A DNA stretch of 64,000 nt from Georgenia satyanarayanai (GCF_009193135.1 NZ_VUKC01000001.1:62001-126000); one strand, 5' to 3'; numbered from the stretch's first letter, positions 28,244 through 38,714 are shown. Notes: generated by a model from the letters alone, not told the origin. A program made the numbers and translations.

Positions 28244-29217
28244 TGCTCCCGATGACTCTGGCCGAGACCGGCGTCACGAGCACGGGGGAGGAGATCTTCT
28301 TCTGGGTCGTCGCGCCGCTCGCGGTGCTCGCGGCCCTGGGCCTCCTCTTCGCCCGCAAGGCGATGTACGCCGCCATGTGCGTCGTCTTCGTCATGATCGC
28401 CCTGGCCGGCTTCTACATCGTCCAGGAGGCGATCTTCCTCGGCGTCGCGCAGATCGTCGTCTACACCGGCGCGATCATGATGCTCTTCCTCTTCGTCCTC
28501 ATGCTCGTCGGCGTCGACGCGTCCGACTCGATCGTCGAGACGCTCAAGGGACAGCGCTGGATCGGCTTCCTCGGCGGGGCCGGCCTCATCGCGCTCGTCG
28601 CCGCCGTGAGCCTGCGCGCCGCGCTGCCCGCGCCGCGGGGGCTGGAGGCCGCCAACGCCGACACCAACCCGGTGGGCGTGGCCCGGCTCCTCTTCTCCGA
28701 CTACGTCGTCGCGATGGAGGTCTCGGGGGTGCTGCTCGTCACCGCCGCCGTCGGTGCCGTCGTCCTCACGCGCGCCGAGCGGCTGCGCAAGAAGACCACC
28801 CAGCGCGACGTCGCCGAGGCGAAGATGGCCGCCTACGCCGCCGGCGGCGGGCGCATCCGCAGCCTGCCGGCGCCCGGCGTCTACGCGCGGCACAACGCCG
28901 CCGACGTGCCCGCGCTCGGCGCGGACGGCCAGCCGATCGACGAGTCGGTGCCCCGGGTGCTGCGCATCCGAGGCCAGCAGCGGAGCATCGCCTCGGTCAG
29001 CCCCGAGCTCGCCGCGCAGCTCGAGGCGTCCACCAGCTCCCACCCCGGCGACCTGGGGGCGCGCAGCGTCACCCAGTCCGGCATGCCCGGGATGCCCGGC
29101 ACGACGCCGGCGCCCGGGACCGAGACCGTCGACGGCGAGGTGCCCACGAGCCAGAGCACCGAGGACACCGACACGAAGCGCGCCCGCGTGACGGACCAGC
29201 AGGAGGAGCAGCGATGA
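28240..29217 (+). CDS. nuoJ: NADH-quinone oxidoreductase subunit J
   Basis: A 325-residue membrane subunit. Five hydrophobic helices occupy the first 180 or so residues ([21 protein letters not shown], then [20 protein letters not shown]). The remaining 145 residues are hydrophilic, Gly/Pro/Thr-rich and of unknown role, against about 184 residues in total for E. coli NuoJ. The start is the ATG overlapping the nuoI stop; a second ATG three bases later is possible. Confidence 0.93.
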   Translation: MMLPMTLAETGVTSTGEEIFFWVVAPLAVLAALGLLFARKAMYAAMCVVFVMIALAGFYIVQEAIFLGVAQIVVYTGAIMMLFLFVLMLVGVDASDSIVETLKGQRWIGFLGGAGLIALVAAVSLRAALPAPRGLEAANADTNPVGVARLLFSDYVVAMEVSGVLLVTAAVGAVVLTRAERLRKKTTQRDVAEAKMAAYAAGGGRIRSLPAPGVYARHNAADVPALGADGQPIDESVPRVLRIRGQQRSIASVSPELAAQLEASTSSHPGDLGARSVTQSGMPGMPGTTPAPGTETVDGEVPTSQSTEDTDTKRARVTDQQEEQR

Positions 29218-29513
29218 GCCTGGTCAACTACCTCGTCCTGTCCGGGGTCCTCTTCTCCATCGGGGCGGCCGCGGTGCTGCTGCGGCGCAACAGCATCATC
29301 GCCCTCATGGGGGTCGAGCTCATGCTCAACGCCGCGAACCTCACGCTCATCACCTTCGCGCGGTGGCACGGCAACCTGCACGGTCAGGTGCTCGCCTTCT
29401 TCGTCATGCTCGTCGCCGCCGCCGAGGTCGTCATCGGCCTGGCGATCGTCGTCTCCATCTTCCGAACCCGCCGGTCGGCGTCCATCGACGACGTCAACCT
29501 GCTCAAGAACTGA
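29214..29513 (+). CDS. nuoK: NADH-quinone oxidoreductase subunit K
   Basis: A 99-residue membrane subunit of the proton-pumping arm with three helices. It has the usual [20 protein letters not shown] block with its conserved glutamate, and [25 protein letters not shown] lies before the start codon, which overlaps the nuoJ stop. The size equals that of the family (about 100). Confidence 0.96.
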   Translation: MSLVNYLVLSGVLFSIGAAAVLLRRNSIIALMGVELMLNAANLTLITFARWHGNLHGQVLAFFVMLVAAAEVVIGLAIVVSIFRTRRSASIDDVNLLKN

Positions 29514-29524
29514 CGGGGAGCAAC

Positions 29525-31489
29525 GTGCTAATGCTGGGAACTCCGGCACTGACCGTGCCCACTGACGTGGTGGATGCCGCCGCGGCAGGCGGGGCGGCCT
29601 CCTACGCGTGGCTCATGGTCGCGCTGCCGCTCGTCGGTGCCGCCGTGCTGCTGCTCGCCGGCCGCCGCTCCAACGGCTGGGGGCACTGGCTGGGCGTGCT
29701 CGCCTCGGCCGGCTCCTTCGTCGTCGGACTCCTCGTCGTCCTCCAGCTGCTCGGGCTCGACCCCGAGCAGCGGGTCATGGGGCTGCACCTGTTCACCTGG
29801 CTGCCCGCCGGTGACCTCACGGTGGACGCCGGGCTGCGCATCGACCCGCTGTCGATGTCCTTCGTCATGCTCGTCACCTTCGTGGGCACGCTCATCCACG
29901 TGTACTCGGTGGCCTACATGGAGCACGACGTCGACCGCCGCCGGTTCTTCGCCTACCTCAACCTCTTCGTCGCGGCGATGCTCCTCCTCGTCCTCGCCGA
30001 CTCCTACGTGCTCCTCTTCGTCGGCTGGGAGGGCGTGGGCCTGGCGTCCTACCTCCTCATCGGCTTCTGGAACTTCCGCACGGAGTACGCGGTGGCGGCG
30101 AAGAAGGCCTTCGTCATGAACCGCGTCGGTGACGTCGGGCTGCTCCTCGCGATGATGATGATGTTCGCCGCCTTCGGCACCGTCGAGTTCGACGGCGTCT
30201 TCGCGGGCGCCCAGGGTGCCAGCACGACGATCCTCACCATCACCGGCCTGTTCCTCCTCCTCGCGGCCTGCGGCAAGTCGGCCCAGTTCCCGCTGCAGGC
30301 CTGGCTGGGCGACGCGATGGCCGGCCCCACACCGGTCTCCGCGCTCATCCACGCCGCGACCATGGTCACCGCCGGCGTCTACCTCATCGTCCGCTCGGCC
30401 CCGGTCTTCGACGGTGCGCCCACCGCGCAGCTCGTCGTCGTGGTCGTCGGCGCGATCACGCTCGTCTTCGGGGCGATCGTCGGTGCGGCCAAGGACGACA
30501 TCAAGAAGGTGCTCGCCGCCTCGACGATGTCCCAGATCGGCTACATGATGCTCGCCGCGGGCCTCGGCCCGGTGGGGTACGCCTTCGCGATCTTCCACCT
30601 CGTCACCCACGGCTTCTTCAAGGCCGGGATGTTCCTCGGTGCCGGGTCGGTCATGCACGGCATGGACGACCAGGTCGACATGCGCCGCTTCGGTGGCCTG
30701 TCCAAGCACATGAGGATCACCTGGCTGACTTTCGCCGCCGGGTGGCTCGCGATCATCGGCTTCCCGGGATTGTCGGGCTTCTGGAGCAAGGACCTCATCA
30801 TCGAGGCCGCCTTCGTCGGCGAGGGCTGGCGCCCGTGGGTCTTCGGCACGGTCACCCTCCTCGCCGCCGGGCTCACCGCGTTCTACATGTCGCGCCTGTT
30901 CTTCATGACCTTCCACGGCAAGGAGCGCTGGGCGCCCACCCGGGAGGGTGCGAAGCAGCACCCGCACGAGTCCCCGCTGCTCATGACGGTCCCGATGGTG
31001 GTCCTCGCCGTCGGGTCGGTCGCCCTGGGCGCCCTGCTCGCGGTCGGTGACGGCTTCGTCACCTGGCTCGAGCCGGTCACCGGGCACGCCGAGCACCACG
31101 ACCCCGTGCTTCCCATCCCGGTCATCATGGGCTCGACGGTCGCCCTCATGGCGGTCGGTGTCTTCCTCGCGTGGCGCCAGTACGCCGCGTCCACCGTCCC
31201 GGTCGAGGCCCCCCGCGGCTCGGTGCTCACCCGCGCCGCCCGTCGCGACCTCTACCAGGACGCCGTCAACGAAGGAGTGTTCATGCGCCCGGGGCAGTAC
31301 CTCACCCGCGCACTCGTCTACGGGGACTCCGCCGTGGTCGACGGCGCGGTCATGGGCCTGGCCCGTGGCACCGCCGGGACCGGCGGGTGGCTGCGCCGCC
31401 TGCAGACCGGTTACATCCGCTCCTACGCCGCGATCATGCTCGTCGGTGTCGTGGCCGCCCTTGCCGTCGTCCTGGCCTCGCGCGGCTGA
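29525..31489 (+). CDS. nuoL: NADH-quinone oxidoreductase subunit L
   Basis: A 654-residue antiporter-like proton-pumping subunit with many hydrophobic helices and a long lateral C-terminal helix region. Conserved blocks are [39 protein letters not shown] and [16 protein letters not shown]. The start is GTG at 29525 with GGGGAG four bases upstream. An ATG two codons later is also spaced acceptably. It lies 11 bases after nuoK. Confidence 0.95.
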   Translation: MLMLGTPALTVPTDVVDAAAAGGAASYAWLMVALPLVGAAVLLLAGRRSNGWGHWLGVLASAGSFVVGLLVVLQLLGLDPEQRVMGLHLFTWLPAGDLTVDAGLRIDPLSMSFVMLVTFVGTLIHVYSVAYMEHDVDRRRFFAYLNLFVAAMLLLVLADSYVLLFVGWEGVGLASYLLIGFWNFRTEYAVAAKKAFVMNRVGDVGLLLAMMMMFAAFGTVEFDGVFAGAQGASTTILTITGLFLLLAACGKSAQFPLQAWLGDAMAGPTPVSALIHAATMVTAGVYLIVRSAPVFDGAPTAQLVVVVVGAITLVFGAIVGAAKDDIKKVLAASTMSQIGYMMLAAGLGPVGYAFAIFHLVTHGFFKAGMFLGAGSVMHGMDDQVDMRRFGGLSKHMRITWLTFAAGWLAIIGFPGLSGFWSKDLIIEAAFVGEGWRPWVFGTVTLLAAGLTAFYMSRLFFMTFHGKERWAPTREGAKQHPHESPLLMTVPMVVLAVGSVALGALLAVGDGFVTWLEPVTGHAEHHDPVLPIPVIMGSTVALMAVGVFLAWRQYAASTVPVEAPRGSVLTRAARRDLYQDAVNEGVFMRPGQYLTRALVYGDSAVVDGAVMGLARGTAGTGGWLRRLQTGYIRSYAAIMLVGVVAALAVVLASRG

Positions 31490-31506
31490 GCCGGAGGAAG
31501 TGACCA

Positions 31507-33096
31507 ATGCAGAACATCAGTGACCTTCCCTGGCTGAGCCTGCTCATCGTCGTGCCGCTCGTCGCGGCCGCGGTGGTCTGGCTCGTGCCCGCCCTCCACC
31601 GGGTGGCCCGCACCGTCGGCCTCGTCGTCTCGCTCGTCGTGCTCGCCGGGTTCGTCGTCATGGCGACCGGCTTCGACTACGGCGCCGCCGCGGAGCACCA
31701 GTTCGCCGAGCAGCTGTCGTGGATCCCGCAGCTGGGCGTCTCCTACGCCGTCGGGATCAACGGTCTGGGCCTGACGATGGTGGGCCTGTCGGTCCTCCTC
31801 GTCCCGCTCGCGCTGCTCGCCGCCTGGCGGGAGCAGGAGATCGTCCCCGAGGGCGCGGTCGTCGCGCGCCGGCAGGCCGGCTTCGTGGCCCTCGTCCTCC
31901 TCCTCGAGGCGACGATGGTGGCGGTGTTCTCCGCCCGCGACGTCTTCCTCTTCTACGTCGTCTTCGAGGCGATGCTCGTCCCGGTGTACTTCCTCATCGG
32001 GAACTACGGCGGGCCCAAGCGCCGCCACGCCGCGATCAAGTTCCTGGTCTACTCCCTGGCGAGCGGGCTCGTCATGCTCGTCGGCGTCATCGCCCTCGGG
32101 GTCCTCGGCCCCGGCGGGGAGCAGGCCTTCCTCATCGACACGCTCGCCGGCACCGAGCTCGGCGTGTGGGCCGAGCGGTGGATCTTCATCTCCTTCTTCA
32201 TCGCCTTCGCGGTCAAGGCGCCGATGTGGCCGGTCCACACGTGGCTGCCCGACGCCGCGCAGCAGGCCTCGCCCGGCACCTCGGCGCTCCTCGTCGGCGT
32301 CCTCGACAAGGTCGGCACCTTCGGGATGCTCGCGCTGTGCCTCCCGCTCTTCCCGGAGGCGTCCCGCTGGGCGGCGCCGGTCATCATCGTGCTGGCGGTC
32401 GTCTCGATCCTCTACGGCGCGCTCGTCGCCGTCGGGCAGCGCGACGTCATGCGGCTCATCGCCTTCACCTCGGTGTCCCACTTCGGCTTCATCGTCCTGG
32501 GCATCTTCGTGCGCGAGGAGGTCGCCCTCACCGGTGCGATGCTCTACATGGTGGCCCACGGCGTCTCGACCGCCGCGCTGTTCCTCGTCTCCGGCTTCCT
32601 CACCCAGCGCGGTGGCACGCAGGAGATCGCCGCGTACGGCGGCATGCAGCGGGTGACCCCGGTCCTCGCGGGCAGCTGGCTCGTCGCCGGCCTCGCGACC
32701 ATCGCGCTCCCGGGGCTGTCGGGCTTCGTGCCCGAGTACCTCGTCCTGCTCGGCACCTTCCGGGTGAACGTCGTCGCGGCGGTGTTCGCCGTGGTGGCCG
32801 TCATCATCGCCGCCCTGTACATCCTGCTGCCCTACCAGCGGATGTTCACCGGGCCGCGCAACGAGACCCTCGCGGCACTGCCGGACCTCGGCGCCCGGGA
32901 GAAGTGGGTCGTGGCCCCGCTGGTCGCCGGCATGCTCGCCCTGGGCCTGGTGCCCGGGCCGGTCATGGACGTCGTGCGGCCGGTGGCCGAGGAGGCCGCG
33001 ATCGAGCAGCCCAGCGTGCTGGACTCCGCCGCTGTGGCAGGACCTGACGGATCGAACGACGCCGCAGCCGCGGGCGCCGAGGGGAGCGAGCAGTGA
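31507..33096 (+). CDS. nuoM: NADH-quinone oxidoreductase subunit M
   Basis: A 529-residue antiporter-like subunit of the membrane arm. Landmarks are LFYVVFEAMLVPVYFLIGNYGG with the key glutamate, KAPMWPVHTWLPDAAQQA and GTSALLVGVLDKVG. The C-terminal 35 residues are an Ala/Gly/Glu-rich tail. GGAGGAAG precedes the ATG. It overlaps nuoN by four bases (GTGA). Confidence 0.96.
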   Translation: MQNISDLPWLSLLIVVPLVAAAVVWLVPALHRVARTVGLVVSLVVLAGFVVMATGFDYGAAAEHQFAEQLSWIPQLGVSYAVGINGLGLTMVGLSVLLVPLALLAAWREQEIVPEGAVVARRQAGFVALVLLLEATMVAVFSARDVFLFYVVFEAMLVPVYFLIGNYGGPKRRHAAIKFLVYSLASGLVMLVGVIALGVLGPGGEQAFLIDTLAGTELGVWAERWIFISFFIAFAVKAPMWPVHTWLPDAAQQASPGTSALLVGVLDKVGTFGMLALCLPLFPEASRWAAPVIIVLAVVSILYGALVAVGQRDVMRLIAFTSVSHFGFIVLGIFVREEVALTGAMLYMVAHGVSTAALFLVSGFLTQRGGTQEIAAYGGMQRVTPVLAGSWLVAGLATIALPGLSGFVPEYLVLLGTFRVNVVAAVFAVVAVIIAALYILLPYQRMFTGPRNETLAALPDLGAREKWVVAPLVAGMLALGLVPGPVMDVVRPVAEEAAIEQPSVLDSAAVAGPDGSNDAAAAGAEGSEQ

Positions 33097-34655
33097 ACTT
33101 CGTCCCACCGCACATCGACTGGGCGGCCCTGACGCCCGTCCTCATCGTGCTCGGCGCGGGCCTCCTCGGCATCCTCGTCGCCGCCTTCGTGCCCCGCGGG
33201 GCGCGCCGAGGAGCGCAGGTCGCGCTCTCGGCGCTGGCGCTCGCGGGTGCGCTCGTCGCCGTCGTGTGGCGCTGGACCGTCGTGACCGTCGACGGCCCGC
33301 AGGAGATCGCCGGCGGCGCCCTCATCGAGGACGGCCCCGCCCTCCTCGCCCAGGGGATCATCGCGATCGTCGCGCTCATCGGCCTGCTCGTCATCGCCGA
33401 CCGCTCCGAGTGGGGCGAGGACGCGTTCGCGGCCCAGGTCGGCACGCGTCCGGGCAGCCCGGAGGAGGCCGAGGCGCAGCGGGCCGGCCTGAGCCAGACC
33501 GAGGTCTTCCCGCTCGTCCTCTTCGCGACCGGCGGCATGCTGCTCTTCCCCGCCGCGGGTGACCTCCTCATGATGTTCGTCGCGCTCGAGGTCCTCTCGC
33601 TGCCGCTCTACCTCCTCACCGCCATGGCCCGTCGCCGCCGCCTGCTCTCCCAGGAGGCCGCGCTCAAGTACTTCGTGCTCGGCGCCTTCTCCTCGGCGTT
33701 CTTCCTCATGGGCGCCGCCCTCCTCTACGGCTTCTCCGGCAGCCTGCGGCTCTCCGAGCTCGCGACCGCCGTGCCGAGCACGGGCGGCATGGACGGCCTG
33801 CTCCTCGCGGGATCGGTCCTCCTCATCGTCGGCCTGCTCTTCAAGGTCGGCGCGGTGCCCTTCCACATGTGGACCCCGGACGTCTACCAGGGCGCCCCGA
33901 CGCCGATCACCGGCTTCATGGCGGCCGCCACGAAGATCGCGGCCTTCGGCGCCCTGCTGCGCTTCGTCTACGTCGTCGTGCCGGGCCTGGGCTGGGACCT
34001 CGAGCCGCTCCTGTGGGGGATCGCGATCCTCACGATGGGCGTGGGCACCGTCATCGCGCTCGTCCAGACGGACGTCAAGCGGATGCTCGCCTACTCCTCG
34101 ATCGCGCACGCCGGGTTCGTGCTCGTCGGCGTCGTCGCCCTGGTGCAGGACGGCATCAGCTCCGTCCTGTTCTACCTGCTCGCCTACGGCCTGGCCACGG
34201 TCGGTGCCTTCGCCGTCGTCACGCTCGTCCGGGAGCGGGACACGGAGGGCAACGTCACCGGCGAGGCCCTGCACCTGTCCCAGTGGGCGGGCCTCGGCCG
34301 CCGCAGCCCGGCCCTGGCCCTGGCGATGACCCTGTTCCTCCTGTCCTTCGCCGGAATCCCGCTCACCGGCGGGTTCATCGGGAAGTTCACGGTCTTCGCC
34401 GCGGGGGTGGAGGGCGGGGCCACCGTGCTCGTCGTCCTCGCCGTCCTCGCCAGCGCGGCGGCCGCGTTCTTCTACGTCCGCCTCGTCGTGCTCATGTTCT
34501 TCACCGAGCCCGACGGCGAGCGCACCGCCGTCGTCCGTTCCGAGGGCCTCACCTCGGTGGCGATCGCGGTCTGCGCGCTCGGCACGGTCCTCCTCGGCGT
34601 CGTGCCCGGCCCAGTGCTCGACCTCGCCCAGCAGGCGGCGACGTTCCTGCCGTGA
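33093..34655 (+). CDS. nuoN: NADH-quinone oxidoreductase subunit N
   Basis: A 520-residue antiporter-like subunit that closes the complex I gene set. Conserved regions include MMFVALEVLSLPLYLLTAMAR, KYFVLGAFSSAFFLMGAALLYG and KVGAVPFHMWTPDVYQGAPTP. The GTG start overlaps nuoM, and the stop overlaps the polyprenyl synthase start. All fourteen nuo genes are present and intact. Confidence 0.96.
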   Translation: MNFVPPHIDWAALTPVLIVLGAGLLGILVAAFVPRGARRGAQVALSALALAGALVAVVWRWTVVTVDGPQEIAGGALIEDGPALLAQGIIAIVALIGLLVIADRSEWGEDAFAAQVGTRPGSPEEAEAQRAGLSQTEVFPLVLFATGGMLLFPAAGDLLMMFVALEVLSLPLYLLTAMARRRRLLSQEAALKYFVLGAFSSAFFLMGAALLYGFSGSLRLSELATAVPSTGGMDGLLLAGSVLLIVGLLFKVGAVPFHMWTPDVYQGAPTPITGFMAAATKIAAFGALLRFVYVVVPGLGWDLEPLLWGIAILTMGVGTVIALVQTDVKRMLAYSSIAHAGFVLVGVVALVQDGISSVLFYLLAYGLATVGAFAVVTLVRERDTEGNVTGEALHLSQWAGLGRRSPALALAMTLFLLSFAGIPLTGGFIGKFTVFAAGVEGGATVLVVLAVLASAAAAFFYVRLVVLMFFTEPDGERTAVVRSEGLTSVAIAVCALGTVLLGVVPGPVLDLAQQAATFLP

Positions 34656-35656
34656 CCGCATCCATGTTCCAGCTCGGCGACGACGAGCTCAGCGACCGCC
34701 TCCTCCTCCGGATGGAGGACGTGGAGGACCGTCTGCGCCAGGCCGTCACGGGCGCCGACGAGCTCGTCGACGCCCCCTTGCAGCACCTGGCCGCGGCGGG
34801 CGGCAAGCGGCTGCGGCCGGCCCTCACCCTCCTCACCGCGGAGCTCGGCACCGCGGGGCGCGAGGAGGTCGTACGGGCGGCCGTCGCCGTCGAGCTCACC
34901 CACCTCGCCACGCTGTACCACGACGACGTCATGGACTCCGCCTCCCTGCGGCGCGGGGCACCGAGCGCACACGCCGTGTGGGACAACTCCGTCGCGATCC
35001 TCACCGGGGACCTCCTCTTCGCCCGGGCCTCCCAGCTCGTGGCGTCCCTGGGTGCCGACGCCGTGCGGGTGCACGCCGAGACCTTCGAGCGGTTGTGCCT
35101 GGGCCAGCTGCACGAGACCCTCGGTCCCCGCGAGGGCGAGGACCCGATCGCGCACTACATCCAGGTGCTGGCCGACAAGACCGGGTCCCTCATCGCCGCC
35201 TCGGCGCGGTACGGCGCCGTCTTCAGCGGCGCGGGGGAGGAGCTGGCGGGGGTCCTCGAGAAGTACGGCGAGAAGGTCGGCGTCGCCTTCCAGCTCGCCG
35301 ACGACGTCATCGACCTCGCCTCGGACTCCGCGACCACCGGCAAGACGCCCGGCACGGACCTGCGGGAAGGCGTGGCGACCATGCCGGTGCTGCTCCTCCA
35401 GCGCCGCGCCGCGCAGGGGCGGATCGACGCCGCGGGTGCCGCCGTGCTCGAGCGGCTCGCCAGCGACCTCGGCTCGGACTCCGCGCTGCGCGCCGCCGTC
35501 GAGCAGCTGCGCGGCCACGACGTCCTCGACGAGGCCCGCGAGCTCGCCCGCCAGTGGGCGCGCGACGCCGTCGCCGAGCTCGCCCCGCTCCCGACGGGCC
35601 CGGTGAAGGAGGCGTTGGAAGCCTTCGCCCGCCTCATGGTCGACCGCCTCGCCTAA
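34652..35656 (+). CDS. Long-chain polyprenyl diphosphate synthase (menaquinone side chain)
   Basis: A 334-residue trans-isoprenyl diphosphate synthase. The first Asp-rich motif is D91DVMD95 (TLYHDDVMDSASLRRG), the second is LADDVIDLASD, and the GGKRLRP substrate-binding block is at residues 50-56. Position relative to menJ and nuo suggests that it makes the C35-C45 tail of menaquinone, as HepT/IspB-type enzymes do. The chain length cannot be read with certainty from the sequence. The GTG start overlaps the nuoN stop (GTGA), so it is translationally coupled to complex I. An ATG at 34664 is an alternative start. Confidence 0.9.
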   Translation: MTASMFQLGDDELSDRLLLRMEDVEDRLRQAVTGADELVDAPLQHLAAAGGKRLRPALTLLTAELGTAGREEVVRAAVAVELTHLATLYHDDVMDSASLRRGAPSAHAVWDNSVAILTGDLLFARASQLVASLGADAVRVHAETFERLCLGQLHETLGPREGEDPIAHYIQVLADKTGSLIAASARYGAVFSGAGEELAGVLEKYGEKVGVAFQLADDVIDLASDSATTGKTPGTDLREGVATMPVLLLQRRAAQGRIDAAGAAVLERLASDLGSDSALRAAVEQLRGHDVLDEARELARQWARDAVAELAPLPTGPVKEALEAFARLMVDRLA

Positions 35657-35665
35657 CCCCCCACC

Positions 35666-35732
35666 TTCGCAATTGGTGGGTTGACCGACGGTGGCAAGCG
35701 CTTTCCCCGTCGCCGAACCCGCCAAGTGCGCG
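35666..35732. repeat. Long-hairpin repeat element, copy 2
   Basis: Diverged copy of the element at 14717-14782. The left arm is TTCGCAATTGGTGGGTT (35666-35682) and the right arm AACCCGCCAAGTGCGCG (35716-35732), with a 33-base centre that has an inner stem CGACGG / CCGTCG. Compared with copy 1, the innermost pair changes C-G to G-C and an outer wobble becomes C-G, so the pairing is kept. It lies 9 bases past the polyprenyl synthase stop and upstream of fprA, where it could end the long nuo transcript. Confidence 0.75.
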
Positions 35733-35758
35733 GTTCTGGGGAGGGGCGGTGGAGCGCT

Positions 35759-35764
35759 TAGACT
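35759..35764 (+). promoter_or_regulatory. Putative -10 box of fprA
   Basis: TAGACT fits the -10 pattern and lies 42 bases before the fprA GTG, just after the repeat element. No clear -35 is seen. It is identical to the -10 box proposed for menJ. Confidence 0.4.
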
Positions 35765-35806
35765 GGACGGCGGATTTCCCTGCCCACTCCCACCTGACGA
35801 GGCTCT

Positions 35807-37174
35807 GTGACCAAGCCCCTGCGCGTTGCCCTCATCGGCGCCGGCCCGGCCGGCATCTACGCCGCCGACATCCTGTCCAAGGCCGGCCTCGAGGTCTCCA
35901 TCGACCTCTACGAGCGCCTCCCCGCCCCCTTCGGCCTGGTCCGGTACGGCGTGGCCCCCGACCACCCGCGCATCAAGCAGATCATCGTGGCGCTGCAGAA
36001 GATCCTCGCCCGCGGGGACATCCGGCTGGTCGGCAACGTCGACGTCGGCACGGACGTCACCATGGCGGAGCTGCGGCGCCACTACGACGCCGTCATCATC
36101 TCCACCGGCGCCGACAAGGACGCCCCGCTGCCCATCCCCGGTATCGACCTGCCCGGCAGCTACGGTGCCGCGGACTTCGTCTCCTGGTACGACGGGCACC
36201 CCGACGTCCCGCGCACCTGGCCGCTGGAGGCGCAGAGCGTCGCCGTCCTCGGCGTCGGGAACGTCGCGCTCGACGTCGCGCGCATCCTCGCCAAGCACGT
36301 CGAGGACCTCATGCCCACCGAGGTCCCGGAGAACGTCGTCGAGGGCCTGCGCCAGAGCCCGGTCACCGACGTCCACGTCTTCGGCCGCCGCGGACCCGCC
36401 CAGGTGAAGTTCACCCCCCTCGAGCTGCGTGAGCTCGGCAAGGTCCCCGACGTCGACGTCATCGTCTACGAGGAGGACTTCGAGTTCGACGAGGGCTCCG
36501 AGGCCGCGATCCGTTCGACCAACCAGACCAAGCAGGTCGTCAAGACGCTCACCGACTGGACGCTGCGCGACCCGGAGGAGCTCACCGCCTCCCGGCGCAT
36601 CCACCTCCACTTCCTCCACCGGCCCGTGGAGATCCTCGGCACCGACCGTGTCGAGGGCATCCGCACCGAGCGCACCGAGCTCGTCGGGGACGGCACCGTG
36701 CGGGGCACCGGCGTCTTCGTCGACACGCCCGTCCAGGCCGTCTACCGGGCGGTCGGCTACTTCAGCTCCCCGCTCGACGGCGTCGCCTTCGACGGCGTCG
36801 CGGGCGTCGTCCCCAACGACGAGGGCCGCGTCCTGGACGAGGACGGCGAGATCGTCACCGGCCTCTACGCGACGGGCTGGATCAAGCGCGGACCGGTCGG
36901 CCTCATCGGCTCGACGAAGTCCGACGCCCAGCAGACGATCGGCCACCTCGTCGCCGACGTCGGCGCCGGACGCGTGACCCCGGGCAGCGCCCCGGCGGAC
37001 CCCGACGCCCTCATCAGCGCCCTCGCGGAGCGTGGCGTGCCGACGACGAGCTGGTCCGGCTGGGAACTGCTCGACGCGTACGAGCGTTCCCTGGGTGAGG
37101 CCGAGGGGCGCGAGCGCGTCAAGGTCGTGCCCAGGGACGAGATGACCCGCGTGTCGCGGGGGGAGGAGAGCTGA
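35807..37174 (+). CDS. fprA: Ferredoxin/adrenodoxin-type NADPH reductase
   Basis: A 455-residue FAD and NADP-binding reductase of the adrenodoxin reductase/FprA family that exchanges electrons between NADPH and ferredoxin. The FAD motif is [20 protein letters not shown], followed by [19 protein letters not shown]. The NADP region is [17 protein letters not shown] with [16 protein letters not shown]. The C-terminal block [13 protein letters not shown] then [20 protein letters not shown] is characteristic. It starts at GTG and is followed by htpX after 2 bases. No ferredoxin gene is adjacent. Confidence 0.92.
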   Translation: MTKPLRVALIGAGPAGIYAADILSKAGLEVSIDLYERLPAPFGLVRYGVAPDHPRIKQIIVALQKILARGDIRLVGNVDVGTDVTMAELRRHYDAVIISTGADKDAPLPIPGIDLPGSYGAADFVSWYDGHPDVPRTWPLEAQSVAVLGVGNVALDVARILAKHVEDLMPTEVPENVVEGLRQSPVTDVHVFGRRGPAQVKFTPLELRELGKVPDVDVIVYEEDFEFDEGSEAAIRSTNQTKQVVKTLTDWTLRDPEELTASRRIHLHFLHRPVEILGTDRVEGIRTERTELVGDGTVRGTGVFVDTPVQAVYRAVGYFSSPLDGVAFDGVAGVVPNDEGRVLDEDGEIVTGLYATGWIKRGPVGLIGSTKSDAQQTIGHLVADVGAGRVTPGSAPADPDALISALAERGVPTTSWSGWELLDAYERSLGEAEGRERVKVVPRDEMTRVSRGEES

Positions 37175-37176
37175 CG

Positions 37177-38049
37177 ATGGACGGCGGTCGACGGCACCTG
37201 AACGGAGTCAAGACCGCGGCGCTCTTCGGCGTCATGTGGGCCGTCCTCCTCGGGATCGGCGGCCTCATCTCCAGCGGCACCGGCTCCGGTGCCTTCATCT
37301 GGCTCTTCGCCCTCATCGGCGTCGGCACGACGTTCTACAGCTACTGGAACTCCGACAAGCTGGCGATCCGCGCCATGGGCGCCCGTCCCGTCTCCGAGGC
37401 GGAGGCGCCGGCCATGTACCGGATCGTGCGCGAGCTCTCGACGACGGCGCGCCAGCCCATGCCGCGCCTGTACGTCTCGCCCACCGCCCAGCCCAACGCC
37501 TTCGCCACCGGCCGCAACCCGCGCAACGCCGCGGTCTGCTGCACGGCCGGCATCCTCCAGATCCTCGACGAGCGCGAGCTGCGTGGGGTGCTGGGCCACG
37601 AGCTCATGCACGTGTACAACCGCGACATCCTCACCTCCTCGGTGGCCGCGGCCATCGCGGGCCTCATCACCTCCGCGGCCCAGTTCCTCCTGTTCTTCGG
37701 GGGCGGGCGCGACCGCGGCGGCAACCCGCTGGCGATGATCGCGACGGCGCTGCTCGCCCCGATCGCCGCGTCCCTCATCCAGCTGGCGATCTCCCGCACC
37801 CGCGAGTTCGACGCCGACGAGGACGGCGCCCAGCTCACCGGTGACCCGATGGCCCTGGCCTCGGCCCTCGCCAAGCTCGAGCGCGGCACCGCGGCCGCCC
37901 CGCTGCGGCCCGAGCCCCGGCTCGAGGACGTCTCGCACATGATGATCGCCAACCCCTTCCGGGGCGGTGGCATGACCAAGCTCTTCGCCACCCACCCGCC
38001 GATGGCCGAGCGCATCGCCCGCCTGGAGCGGATGGCCGGCTACCGCTGA
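37177..38049 (+). CDS. htpX: HtpX-type membrane zinc metalloprotease
   Basis: A 290-residue M48 family protease involved in membrane protein quality control. The zinc motif is H141ELMH145 ([15 protein letters not shown]) and the third ligand region is [13 protein letters not shown]. Two hydrophobic hairpins lie before and after the active site ([38 protein letters not shown]). The length is that of the family. It follows fprA with a 2-base gap and is probably co-transcribed. Confidence 0.94.
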   Translation: MDGGRRHLNGVKTAALFGVMWAVLLGIGGLISSGTGSGAFIWLFALIGVGTTFYSYWNSDKLAIRAMGARPVSEAEAPAMYRIVRELSTTARQPMPRLYVSPTAQPNAFATGRNPRNAAVCCTAGILQILDERELRGVLGHELMHVYNRDILTSSVAAAIAGLITSAAQFLLFFGGGRDRGGNPLAMIATALLAPIAASLIQLAISRTREFDADEDGAQLTGDPMALASALAKLERGTAAAPLRPEPRLEDVSHMMIANPFRGGGMTKLFATHPPMAERIARLERMAGYR

Positions 38050-38054
38050 GCGGC

Positions 38055-38072
38055 GGGCGCCCTGAGGCGCCC
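38055..38072. terminator. Hairpin between htpX and yajQ
   Basis: A perfect 7-bp stem GGGCGCC / GGCGCCC with the loop CTGA lies 6 bases past the htpX stop, between two convergent genes. There is no T-run, which is common in high-GC genomes. It may serve both strands. Confidence 0.5.
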
Positions 38073-38112
38073 CCGACGGACCGCCTACGCGACTGTGCGC
38101 CTCCTGTGCGCC

Positions 38113-38616
38113 TCAGCGGTAGTTGACGAACTGCAGGGCGGCGTCGATGTCGTCGGCGCCCTTGAGGAGCGCGATGACGGCCTGGAGGTCGTCGCGGTTC
38201 TTGGAGGTGACCCGCACCTCGTCGCCCTGGATCTGCGTCTTGACGCCCTTGGGGCCCTCGTCGCGGATGAGCTTGGTGACCTTCTTGGCGTTCTCCGAGC
38301 TCAGCCCCTCCTTGAGGGAGCCGACGAGACGGTACTCCTTGCCCGAGGCCTGGGGCTCGTTCTCGCCGGTGTCCAGCGCCTTGAGGGAGACCCCGCGGCG
38401 GATGAGCTTGCTCTGGAGCACGTCGAGGACGGCCAGCACGCGCTCCTCGGAGTTGGCCTTCATGAGGATCGCGTCCTCACCGCTCCACTCGACCGAGGCG
38501 CCCACGCCCTTGAAGTCGTAGCGCTGGGCGATCTCCTTGGCGGCCTGGTTGACGGCGTTGTCCACCTCCTGGCGGTCGATCTTGCTCACGACGTCGAAGG
38601 ACGAGTCCGCTGCCAT
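38113..38616 (-). CDS. yajQ: YajQ family protein (UPF0234)
   Basis: A 167-residue protein of the YajQ family, whose members bind cyclic di-GMP or nucleotides in some proteobacteria. The start ATG at 38616 ([20 protein letters not shown]) is preceded by AGGAGA. The open frame runs further upstream to 38955 but crosses the tRNA-Tyr gene, so the longer version is rejected. The C-terminus [13 protein letters not shown] is typical. Its function in actinobacteria is unknown. Confidence 0.92.
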   Translation of the reverse strand: MAADSSFDVVSKIDRQEVDNAVNQAAKEIAQRYDFKGVGASVEWSGEDAILMKANSEERVLAVLDVLQSKLIRRGVSLKALDTGENEPQASGKEYRLVGSLKEGLSSENAKKVTKLIRDEGPKGVKTQIQGDEVRVTSKNRDDLQAVIALLKGADDIDAALQFVNYR

Positions 38617-38660
38617 CGGTGGGTCTCCTAGGGTGCGAGGTGGATCACGTGGGTGCCGGG

Positions 38661-38690
38661 TTAGGAGCACCCGCTCCGGCTTGGTATTGT
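38661..38690 (+). promoter_or_regulatory. Putative promoter of tRNA-Tyr
   Basis: TTAGGA (38661-38666), an 18-base spacer and TATTGT (38685-38690). The tRNA starts 24 bases after the -10 box. It lies between the divergent yajQ start and the tRNA. Confidence 0.4.
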
Positions 38691-38714
38691 TCCACTCGGT
38701 CCTGCACGGACCAA

